Assembly: GCF_051106095.1 (NCBI RefSeq)
Contig: NC_135783.1
Coordinates: 182,978,947 to 183,042,946, forward strand
Source: Pogona vitticeps
Lineage: Eukaryota; Chordata; Lepidosauria; Squamata; Agamidae
Direction: 5' to 3'
Length of the DNA stretch: 64,000 nucleotides
Below the pieces are notes generated by a model. That model saw nothing but the letters and a program-made list of their open reading frames with translations. It searched no databases and was not told where the DNA came from. Below, in pieces: positions 10,866 to 20,410 of this stretch (positions are counted from its first letter, which is position 1; each line of letters begins with the position of its first letter). The position numbers were made by a program, and so were the translations under genes.

Positions 10866-11102
10866 ATGCCATCATGTTAGTTCTGACTCATGGCGAACCT
10901 TTCCAAGTTTTATATGCACAGTATACACAAATAATATGCCATTCCCTTCCTCGGGGGTGGGGGTGGCTTTCTGGAAATACATAGCTCACACAGGGCTACA
11001 CAGGCTGACTCTTCTCTTCGGAGGCAACGTGGGGGGGGGGGGGGAAGCAACCTGCCAACCTCTGGCTCTGCAGCCAGATGCCATCCTCATTCAGCCACCT
11101 AG
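10866..11102 (-). mobile_element. tRNA-derived SINE, antisense
   Basis: Read on the minus strand it has a tRNA-like head near 11100, a middle with GCCTGTGTAGCCCTGTGTGA, and an end with GCCATGAGTCAGAACTAAC, the BovB-like tail found in related SINEs at 14022 and 46678. A poly-G run (11030-11042) interrupts it. Confidence 0.7.
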
Positions 11103-12759
11103 CTTTGTTCACATACTCCCTAAATAACAGAATTTTAACAAAATGGAAGTGCTTTCATTTTGCATTTCTCTGATTTCATTGTTCTTTTACCTTTTAATTT
11201 TACCGAAGCAACATCCTCATTCTAGGGCAAGATCAGACACAATCTTTTCCTCCCAAGCTTGTTTTTAAGGCCAATTTGTCTTGAGGATTAAATTCAACAG
11301 GCAGGGCGAGGGAATATGAATCCTGCCTTAGAGGGGGAAAGTATTCTGTTGATGCTGGAAGGGTGTATTCACTGTAGAAACCAGTATAGTCTGTCAAGCA
11401 CACTTCAGCCTCAGTCTTCTGAAAGTGCCCCCCTGCTGACGCACACAAAGTTATACAGCAGGCTACCCTTCAGCTGGAATGTGTACAGTGTTCTTTTATA
11501 CAGCCTGTCCTCTGAGTGCTTCACAAAACACAAAACAGCAACAGAAAACGTACAAAACAAACTTCCCAACAGAAGGTATAGTTTCCTGAGCAGGCAGAAA
11601 CAGATTTTTAAAACTGGGCATTGGGAAAAGGGCTTTAGAAGAACTCCCATGTTTGATGTCCTTGAAGGAGAAGGGGAGGGTACTTTGAATCTGGAGCCAA
11701 TCTGGTTTCTGACAGGCAGAAGACCTCGCCTTCTTGGGAGCTGCTATTGCAAAGGTGGCCCTCAGCCAGTAAAAGCTGGAATTACTCTGTGACAATCCTG
11801 TGGTGCATGTAGTCGTCTGTGCTAGACTTCAGACTAATTCGGCAGAGGTTTCTCTCTGAAGGCAAGCTTGGAGATGCCCGTCTCGGGCTACAGCTTGAAG
11901 AATCCACAGTGGCTACACTAGCTGGGGATCTTGGGAATTGCAGTCCAAAAATGACATTTTCAGTGCCCTAAAATACCCCAAAAGGCAGTGAGGAAGTCCT
12001 TTTGGACCCATTCTGCTCAGTGACAGGTCACCCTAGTGGCCAGGAACATTTTTGCACTGTTTCAGCTAAAGTTGCTATTCTGGCCTTTTCAGGACTTAAG
12101 GAAGCAGCACTGGCTACTGTTACCCACCTTGTAGTCACATCCTTCTGACTGAATGAAATGTGGGGCTTTGCTCCGACCCAGCATGACTCTCCTGTGAGCG
12201 GGACAGGCCCTTTGCAGCAGCAACAGTGCCTTAAGTCCTGTGTTGTTCACATTTATGTAGCCCCCAACTGGGCCAGGCACTCTGCGTCCTAGTGTGACCA
12301 CCAAAACAATCCAAGCCCCTTCTCCCTCCATTTTTACAAAGCAAGGGAAGATGTATGTCTTTCTTCCAATGTACTGTTAAATACAGAGGGATTTTTTCCC
12401 CTTTACTAAATCTGGGGATTCATTTTTGACTCTCACCATCTTTCTAGTTTTTATTGCTGCCTCTCCCCCTCCTCTGCTTTTTCTCCCTTTTACTAATAGG
12501 CTGTAATTTCTTTTGCATTTCCCCCCAGTGTACTGTTTTGTAAACCACTTTGGAAGCCTCTCTGATCTAAAAAAAAAAAGCAGCTTGTAGACATGTGAAT
12601 GTTAATTAAGAAAATCAAGAAAAGGTGACTCTGAGCCACAGCCTACTAATCCTCCACTGATGTGGTTTGCGTTTGTTTGAATTCACCTCCCTCCAAAAAA
12701 AAAAAAAAAAGTGTGTTCAGTGGGTGATTTTAAACTACACTTTATCTTCCGGCTTCTCT
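11103..12759. other. Intergenic with weak LINE-like relic
   Basis: TACAGCCTGTCCTCTGAGTG at 11500-11520 resembles an old LINE 3' region; GGAATTGCAGTCCAAAA at 11935-11951 is a piece of the palindromic family. The 158-codon plus frame at 11316-11792 has no recognisable domain. Confidence 0.4.
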
Positions 12760-13330
12760 GTCCTCACTTTAAAATTACAAAGCCCAGCTAATATATATAT
12801 CTTTTTAAAAAACTTCCTTTGCCTGAATGCGTAATTTTGAGAAGTGATTCAAGCCCTCGTGGCGTTTGCCTTGGCGTTGGCTGCAAAATATACTGCCGGG
12901 TTTGTCTGCCACTCCTCAAAGTGATGATAAAGGCCACAAAGCATAGGCTGCAATTGCACCTCCACCCTCTCTACCCCTTGAACATCCCCCTCTTGGCACC
13001 TGGAGACACGGCAGGTGTAAATTGCTTCTCTGGCAATAGTTATTTTCTTTCAAGCGAATGCGAGTTCTTGTGAAAGTTGCCGAGTGCGTCTCTTCAGAGG
13101 CGACGGCTCCAGCTCGGTGCACAAATTAGGTGCCGTGAAACACAGCCGCACGCCGTGGCAGTGTTGCCGTCAGGTACCGTGTCTGAGCCAAGGGGGAAGG
13201 GAAGCAAAGGGAGACAAAGCTCATTGCTCATGTCAAAGAGACCCTTTTTCTGAGGGCTGTCAACATGGAAGCCAATTAGCACCAGTTATGGAAGGATGGG
13301 CTTGGGTGCTGTTTTTGTAATTCTGTGGAC
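12760..13330. other. Repeat-free candidate conserved noncoding element
   Basis: This stretch has no recognisable repeat and a balanced, partly CpG-containing composition. It contains TTTCTTTCAAGCGAATGCGA, ATGTCAAAGAGACCC (TCF-like TCAAAG) and GCCAATTAGCACC (homeobox-like). Conservation is a guess from appearance; no alignment was possible. Confidence 0.3.
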
Positions 13331-13404
13331 ACAGGAAGAACTGACAGGCAATTCCCACCTGGCCAATTAAACAGGGTGAGGGGTAGGATTTAAATCACCA
13401 TTAA

Positions 13405-13729
13405 CCTTCCCCTACCTGTGCTGCAGGGTCAGAGGACCAAGCAGTCGTAAGATCGAATCCACGTGACGGAGTGGGCGCCTGTCACTTGTCCCAGCTCCCG
13501 CCAACCTAGCGGTTCGAAAGCATGCAAATGCGAGTAGATAAATAGGGACCACCTCGGTGGGAAGGTAACAGCATTCCGTGTCTAAGTCGCACTGGCCATG
13601 TGACCACGGAAAATTGTCTTCGGACCAAAACGCTGGCTCTATGGCTTGGAAACGGGGATGAGCACCGCCCCCTAGAGTCAAACATGACTGGACAAAAATT
13701 GTCAAGGGGAACCTTTACCTTTACCTTTA
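13405..13729 (+). mobile_element. BovB-tailed SINE, interrupted at its tail by a MITE
   Basis: A tRNA-like head with AAGATCGAATCCACG is followed by the body (GCATGCAAATGCGAGTAGAT) and a tail AGTCAAACATGACTGGACAA then (CCTTTA)n. Antisense copies at 25433 and 35163 carry the same tail as CCAGTCGTGTCCGACTCTAG, which resembles the BovB 3' end. A TA-flanked MITE begins in the terminal TTTACC repeat. Confidence 0.8.
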
Positions 13730-13990
13730 CAGTGGACCCTTGACTTACAGACGGCTTGACTTACAGACTTTTTGAGTTACAGACTTCTCTGGCCGCAAAA
13801 TTTAGGTTTGACTTGCAGACTGAGATTTGACTTACAGACCGGAAAAAACCCAAAATGGAACAAAAATGGCCTGTTACGGGATTAATCGGTTTTCAATGCA
13901 CTGTAGGTCAATGGAGACTTGACTTACAGACTTTTTGACTTGAGAACCGCCTTCCAATACGGATTAAGTTCTCAAGTCAAGACCCCACTG
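13730..13990. mobile_element. TA-flanked mariner-like MITE
   Basis: The element is 261 bp, with ends CAGTGGACCCTTGACTTACA and, inverted, CAGTGGGGTCTTGACTTGAG, and TA immediately outside both ends. GACTTACAGAC-type motifs repeat internally. It has no coding capacity and lies within the tail repeat of the SINE at 13405. Confidence 0.8.
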
Positions 13991-14021
13991 TACCTGTGTC
14001 ACAAAGTAGTCTGATAGCTAG

Positions 14022-14237
14022 CAACAACAACTGCATGCTGTCAAGTCAATTCCGACTGTGGTGTCCTTTTTCAGGGTTTTCTAGGTAGAGAGAAGTGGTT
14101 TTACCACTCCCTTCTTCTGGGGGCGCCATGGGACTGTGCGGTTTGCCCAAGGCTACACAGGCTGGCTCTACTCGTAGGAGGCACCATGGGGAATTGAACT
14201 CTGGCTCTGAACTATTGAGACAGCTAGGCCTTCACAA
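14022..14237 (-). mobile_element. tRNA-derived SINE, antisense
   Basis: On the minus strand the order is B-box-like GAGTTCAATTCCCC, then AGCCTGTGTAGCCTTGGGCA, then TAGAAAACCCTGAAAAAGG and the tail GTCGGAATTGACTTGACAGC. It is the same family as 46678-46938. Confidence 0.8.
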
Positions 14238-14493
14238 ATATAGCACAGACTGGCACCAAATATTAATGCCAACTTAGGAACTTTGCAGTGGGTAGTTTCA
14301 AAGACTGAATTTGCACACGTAAGTCTGCCAGGGCTCTGAGGTGTTAGGGAGAGGCCTTTCTTTTGATCCCATCACTCTGGGGCTACCAAAGAGGGCCTCT
14401 TCCGCTGCTACTCACAGACTCTAAATTGCCTTCTAATTCAGGCTTTCCTTTCAAATGGGTAAGTAGGAAGCTACCTTCTATCCATTGAAACTA

Positions 14494-14852
14494 GAGATGG
14501 CACAGGTGGTCCACCCAATTACCTCCTGCCTGCAGACCCTGCCGATCCACTTACCGCGTGGTGCATGGCCAGCGTTCATCATCAGTGTGCCAATCACGGC
14601 AGCAGCCTGGCTGCCACAGCCCTGCCTTCCAGCTCGCCCAGCCACTCTGAGGCTGACCAGGGAGACTTGTCCTCCCGTCCCCTTGCCGGAGTGGCTGGGT
14701 GAGCAGGGGGAAGCAGCACTGCGGCAGCCGGGCTATTGCTGCGATTGGCACACTGACGAGGATGTCACTGTGCAGTAAGTAGACCGATGGATTCTGGGGG
14801 TATCTGTGCCAGTGGGATTTGTCTTTGTAGACTAAGACAAATCCTCCATCTC
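14494..14852. mobile_element. TA-flanked foldback MITE, copy B
   Basis: Inverted ends GAGATGG... and ...CCATCTC are flanked by TA. Long inner arms pair: GTGTGCCAATCACGGCAGCA with TGCTGCGATTGGCACAC, and CTCGCCCAGCCACTC with GAGTGGCTGGGTGAGC. It shares blocks with copy A at 675-1063. No coding capacity. Confidence 0.65.
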
Positions 14853-15212
14853 TATTTGAAACCTTGTTGCTTCCTTTTGGAAGCAAATTGCTCTAAGTTA
14901 AAAAAATGTGCATAAACATTACCTGTTGCACGCTGAGTTGTATGACCTCAGACAATAGATAAGGACTATAGAGTGCTTTTTAAAAAAAAAACTTGCAGCA
15001 ATTCACTTCCAAAAGTTACGCCACTTGAGTAAATGCTTAACTGGATTTCAGCCTTTGAACCTCACCATTGACCCATCTAGCCCAGTATTATTAATTCTAA
15101 CAGGCAGCAGCAACAATATCAGGCAGGAGTTTTTTGCAGCTCTAGATGCAAATCACTAGTGATCCCCCATCCTAGTACTAACTAGGCGCTGGATGTTTGT
15201 ACTAGTTTGCTG

Positions 15213-15260
15213 TTCAGAAAGGAAGCTGCTCCTCTGATAGGCGGGAGCTTCCTTTCTGAA
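15213..15260. other. Perfect 15-bp inverted repeat with 18-bp spacer
   Basis: TTCAGAAAGGAAGCT (15213-15227) is exactly complementary to AGCTTCCTTTCTGAA (15246-15260). No terminator or transposon context is evident. Confidence 0.7.
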
Positions 15261-15769
15261 TAGCTAGGCTACAATGCCTTCCCAGCCAGGTCTTTTCTCC
15301 AGAGGAGGAAGGCATAGTTAGGTTTCTGTAGGTATGAGTCTGCCCAGTGTAACTCTCACAAAGGAGAATTATGGGAGTTGTAGTACAACAAAGAATCCAA
15401 AAATCCCATGTCTACTAGTAACCACACCTGACTTTGCACGGCTTCCAATGTTAAATGAGCTCGTGCATTCAGGGCAGGCCAGGTTTGTAACTTAGGCACC
15501 CTGAAGGAAGTCTAACTGGCTGAATGGTAGCTATACCTTTTTTAAAATTGTTGTGTTTTAAATTCTAAGTGAAATCCAATTGTTCCTCTTAACAAAGCAG
15601 ATTCAGTGAATGAACAAAACTTGTTAAATCAATATTTATGTACAGTCATATGGACCATATGCAACACACTTATTTTAATTAGGATTAATAACTGGATTTA
15701 GCCCACTGTTGTATCTTATTTATTTTTTTTAATATGGGCTGGATTTCAACTGAAAAATTATGCCAGTGT

Positions 15770-15957
<188 letters not shown>

Positions 15958-16739
15958 TTTCAGTTGCAAATGGCCACGAGTTAAGATGCTAGTGTAGGAA
16001 TTTGCTGTTGTACCCCTTGTGTGTGTGGCAGCCCATGCCCACAATGCCTTTTGTCTTGTAGCAATTCACAGCTGACCTTTAAGCCAACAGAGTTTCCCCA
16101 ACAGGCATAACTAATAGAACTCTGTTATAATTGGATTGTTTTTAATGTGCACTCACAACGAAGTCTTCATTATTGTTAGGGAATGGCCAACACTGTTTGT
16201 TTTTCTGATAGCACCCCCATCACTGATTTTCAGTAGCATTTTTTGCTGCTAGCTCTGATTCAGCTCTGGTGGCAGCAAATAGGAGCATCATGGCCACCCC
16301 AAAATCGCTTGAGGGGATTTGGTGGTCTATGGGCACCCACTTCTGTCCTAAGTAGAGACTTACACATCTCCTTTTAGGGAGAAAGGCATGGGCTAGGACT
16401 GCAGCAGTGGCCGACAGGTAGCAATATCAGCTTGCTTTATACCGAGTCCACCCAAAACTGCATGCTCTTACTGGCAAATGCTCTTTAAAGCCTTTCACAG
16501 CCCTGCTACTAAGATTCTTGTACTAACACCAATGTAGATTGTACTGTACCTGGGCTTTTCGGTACATCAAAAGCGGGTTGCCCTGCTGTTGACCAAGCAC
16601 TCCTCATCTGGCTTTCTCCCCAAGGGAAATACGTACCAATGTGTGTTACATTTATTAGAATCATGGAAGACGGCAGCATTAAACTCCTTCTCCCTCCTTG
16701 CCTCACACCCAGTCTTGTACAGCCCCTTTTGCTATATGG

Positions 16740-17345
16740 AACTGTAACACTGCACACACGTTAAATGCAATTAACCCCTTTAACACCGCAGGTAGTTTGG
16801 CCCATGTACCACATTCCGCGGAATATAAATTATATATGAGTTGCTGAAAAAGTTGGCTATATTTAAACATGGCCATCTTTATTACTACGCAGTTGTTTAA
16901 AGCAATGCCACAAACTGTCTTCCGTCTTTACAGAAACCCAACCCTTAAAGAAGCATGCACTGGTTGGGAACTAAGGAATGAAAATATAATATTTTGAACA
17001 GTAAACCGGGGCTTTATAAATGATGAATAAAAAGATTTCTGTTCCTTCACTGATGGCAGATGAAAATTTTCTACATTTGGTCTGTGTGGCTTGATATCAT
17101 GACTTTCAAATCAATCTGTGTCCTCATTAGGAGTCAGTTATGAGTAAGCACATTAAGGATTTCTGGCTTTACGTGCTATATTGCATAAGAAATACAATCT
17201 TATGAAACATGCACTAAAGGAAATTATTTCAAGGGAGGCAATAAAACTCTCCTGTCTTAAAAAGGAGTTAATTGCATCAATTATGAATGCAAGAAGCTTA
17301 TAAAGCATGTGGAATACTAAATTGGAACCATGTGTATATATTCAA
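16740..17345. other. AT-rich repeat-free block, candidate conserved noncoding element
   Basis: No repeat or open frame is visible. The sequence is unique-looking, with motifs such as CATGGCCATCTTTATTACTA and GCATCAATTATGAATGCAAG. Its position in the FZD7 to KIAA2012 interval fits a long-range enhancer, but this is unproven. Confidence 0.3.
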
Positions 17346-17607
17346 AAAGGATTTGGGGGTGGGTGAGGAGGGGAGAGTCAATTTACTATTTGTTGATACA
17401 TATATAAGTGAGAGGTGATGTGAGGAAAATCTGTGGCACAGCATCTATTAATTAATAGAGAGGATACATAAGGCTTCCAGTGTTTTCACAGGTGCCTTTA
17501 TTTTGTAATATCCCTGATTATTGTAATACTGGGATGAGGAAGACGCCACCTTCTCGATGTTGTTAAGAGTTCAGTTCCCATCAGCCCCAGTGTAAGATAT
17601 GATTGGA

Positions 17608-17714
17608 CTGCTGGATAGCTCAGGAGATTAGGTTTAATTCAGTTCCCCACTGTGCTTCCTTGACTCAGTGATCCATATGGTCCCTTCCAGCTCTGGAGTT
17701 CTGAGATTATGATT
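17608..17714 (+). mobile_element. tRNA-derived SINE, internally deleted
   Basis: CTGCTGGATAGCTCAGGAGA, TTCAGTTCCCCACTGTGCTT and GGTCCCTTCCAGCTCTGGAG match the SINE at 7071-7210 with part of the head lost. Confidence 0.7.
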
Positions 17715-17842
17715 CAAAAACACCAGGCACTATCATCCACAAGGAAGATCTGGAGGATGACAACTTACATTTTTTGCATAATGACCAGTGCACTAATTTT
17801 GCTACTCTGTCATGTCTAATTTTGGAATCTGTGCAATCACAA

Positions 17843-17912
17843 ACTACTACTGCTAACTACTACTTACTACTACTTACTACTACTTACTACTACTACTACT
17901 ACTACTACTACG
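17843..17912. repeat. (ACT)n microsatellite
   Basis: Imperfect CTACTA/TTACTA repeats, becoming a pure (CTA)n run near 17887-17911. Confidence 0.85.
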
Positions 17913-18074
17913 GGTGGTCCCATTAAAAAGTAAACAGTGCTCCTGTACCTTTAGTACCTGTGGAAGAGGGAATTTCAGCAGGTGTAGACTGCATGTAGGG
18001 CAGCATACAATCTTGTAGAACAAAAGCAACAATTATAGAACAACAATTCCAGATGAGTAGAACTTGTCTTAGAA

Positions 18075-18150
18075 GCTTACAGTGCAATCTTATACATGCC
18101 TACTCAGAGGTAAGTCCCACTGAGTGCAATGGGACTCCTAAGTATGGGAA
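18075..18150. repeat. Dispersed AAGTAAGTCCCA-type repeat fragment
   Basis: TGCAATCTTATACATGCCTA and GGTAAGTCCCACTGAGTGCA match a short, widespread squamate repeat. Related pieces occur at 18340-18400, 21320-21385, 33640-33735, 45020-45065 and 54895-54985. The parent element is unknown to me. Confidence 0.5.
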
Positions 18151-19029
18151 TGTAGGGTTATTGGCTCTTTTAAAAATTATGTTGCAGGTTTTAGGCTCAT
18201 GGAACAGCATGAAGGTGGGACATTGATTTAAAACTGGATTTCACTGTGTTAAAGCTCTCAGCCAAGGATACGATCAGGGATGTTTGTAACATTAGAAATT
18301 AAGAACTACTTTGAAGAAACAGGTGGCTGCAGTTGTAGCCTACCTACTAGGAACTAAATCTGATTGAACTCAGTGGGACTTACTGAGTAAACAAGCAAAG
18401 AATTGTCTGTGCCTGCCTATTGCAGAAACAAGAGAAAGAGGCACACTAAAAGTCTGATAACCTTGCCCATCAAAGCCTGGACATCTGCTCCTGCAAAGCT
18501 GCAGTTCTGTTTTATGCATCCTATAAATAAAATCCATGAAGTCTGACTGATTTTTTTCCAATCACTTGGCCAAAGAACAGAATATAGAGTTGTGAGGAAC
18601 TGCAAAGATAATCTAGTCTAGTCCAGCCTTCTGCTCCTGCAGGAAATCTTGAGCAAACCCATATGGCTCCCTGGCTCCCTGCCTATCCAATGTTTAAAAG
18701 CAACACTCCCTTTCCCAATAAGAAATCCACAGCTTTATTCTCAGTGATGGGCTAGCTAGATGAAAGTGCAAAACGAGGGCGAAAGTGGCTTTCTAAGCCA
18801 GACCCCCCCCCCCCCCCCAAAAAAAGCATCTGGGCTGGAAGTTAAGCACAAGCCTGTGAGGAAATGGTAGTCCCCGCCAGATGGAAAAAGCGACAGGGCA
18901 ACGGTGGTTTTCAGAACCGTGTCTTGCAAGCAACACCAAGATGAAGCGACTACCATTTAGAGAGCCTTAGGCCTCCCTAGTTGGCTTCCTCTTAGCAGGC
19001 CAGCCCGGAACACATCAAATGCTCTTTGT

Positions 19030-19105
19030 GTGCGGGGTGTGTTGTCCTGAGGTGTGTTGTTTTGCGTCTGAATGCTCTCGGGTGCTGAACGAGTTAAAGT
19101 TTCAA

Positions 19106-19138
<33 letters not shown>

Positions 19139-20120
19139 CCCCCGCCCGCCTGCCCCCCCTCCATGCCCTCCATGCCCGTCCTGCGGGCCCTGCCCTGCCC
19201 TGGCCCGCGCTCCCCGCGGTTTGTATTCTTACGCTCCTGGAGTGGCGTGTTCATAGCATCTGGTTCCCTGGCAACAGCTTTCATGGGCTCATTCAAAGCC
19301 TTTTCTTCTTCAGAAGGCCCCCGCGGCGACTCCCTACCACCACCACTAATCACCATCTTAACGGAGTGTTTAAGATGCAGCTGGTAGGGAAAAACAAGGC
19401 CGGCCGGAGAAGCGAGGAAGGCGAGAGGCAGGCAGGCAGGCAGGCAGGCAGGCGGGCGGGCGGGCGGGCAGGCGGATAGATGGCCTCCACCTGCCCGAGG
19501 TTGGGCTCAAGGAGGCCGGTTGCGCACGGTGGGAAAAAACGGGTCTGTTGGCTTACGGGGTACAGATGTTTCCAGGGCCAAGGACCGGAGGGGGGGAGGA
19601 CGGATGGAAAGAAGGAAGAGGATGAGTGACTCCCTTCTGGAATGATGGTTGAGGAGTGGGGAGGGCACCCCCTCCTCCGATCCCTAAGCCCCAGTGTGGC
19701 GAAGAAGAGTCATTTCCTCTTTCTGGAGCAGCTTTGCTGGCGGGTTGCCTGGGAGGGGGTGGGGGGGGGAGGAATCCGACACCCAGAGGCCACATTGCCC
19801 GCGTCTTGTTCTCAGGCATAGAGGAATGAGGGGCGGAAGAACCGCCCGGAGGAGAAGGTGATCGTGGCAGTCCCTTTAAATCCAGCCTTACGAAGGCCAC
19901 TGCAAAACCCGGCGTGCGTGTGGGTTTTTTTGGGGTGTGTGTGTGTGTGCCTTGAAAGAGGATCCAGCCCCGCTTCCGTTACTGCAGGGATGGGCGAAAT
20001 GCGCCCCACAATCGGTTCGGGATTTCCAAGTCTCTCTTCCCCCCCCCCCCAGTTCAAATCGATGAATGGCGAGTTCCGAAAACCTCCCAAGAGCGGCAGT
20101 TCAACTTTTTCAATGGCTCA
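19030..20120. promoter_or_regulatory. Orphan CpG island with RFX X-box-like motif
   Basis: This roughly 1.1-kb segment is markedly CpG- and GC-rich against AT-rich surroundings and lies between KIAA2012 and FZD7. It contains a CT repeat (19111-19137), GGCA/GGCG repeats (19427-19472) and GTTCCCTGGCAAC at 19263-19275, which fits the RYYNYY-N-RRNRAC X-box pattern. A minus-strand frame starting MVISGGGRESPRGPSEEEK at 19356 reads as acidic/basic low-complexity sequence and has no clear splice donor. It may be the promoter of an unannotated transcript or a distal KIAA2012 5' exon; neither is shown. Confidence 0.45.
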
Positions 20121-20324
20121 CTGGGGTCGGATCCCTGGCACTGTTCAACATCCCCGAAAACACTTTTCAAACGTTCAAGCGGACTTCCAGGCACCCTCTG
20201 GCATTTTTGGGTGGTCTGTGACAGTTGCTCATCCTTCCATCAGATGATGATTCTCATCAGGTTATCAAACTATGTGAGATAGTTAAAGGGTGTTTTTTTT
20301 TTTTTTTGCCGTGCCACCCCTCCC

Positions 20325-20410
20325 CCTCCCCATGCCTGAATAGGAATTTGAACCCAGGTCTTCTCCTGAATTTTAGTTTGTCGCTCTGCCTGCTACATCA
20401 CACTGGCCCT
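20325..20410 (-). mobile_element. SINE head fragment
   Basis: On the minus strand CTGGGTTCAAATTCC is a B-box-like motif, preceded by GGCCAGTGTGATGTAGCAGG as in tRNA-derived SINE heads. Only the head is clear. Confidence 0.5.

Noticed and set aside
11316-11792. 158-codon plus-strand frame
   Set aside because: Overlaps a probable old LINE 3' relic and shows no family motif.
15213-15260. Hairpin as a microRNA precursor
   Set aside because: The stem is only 15 bp, too short for a typical precursor, and no transcription evidence is visible.
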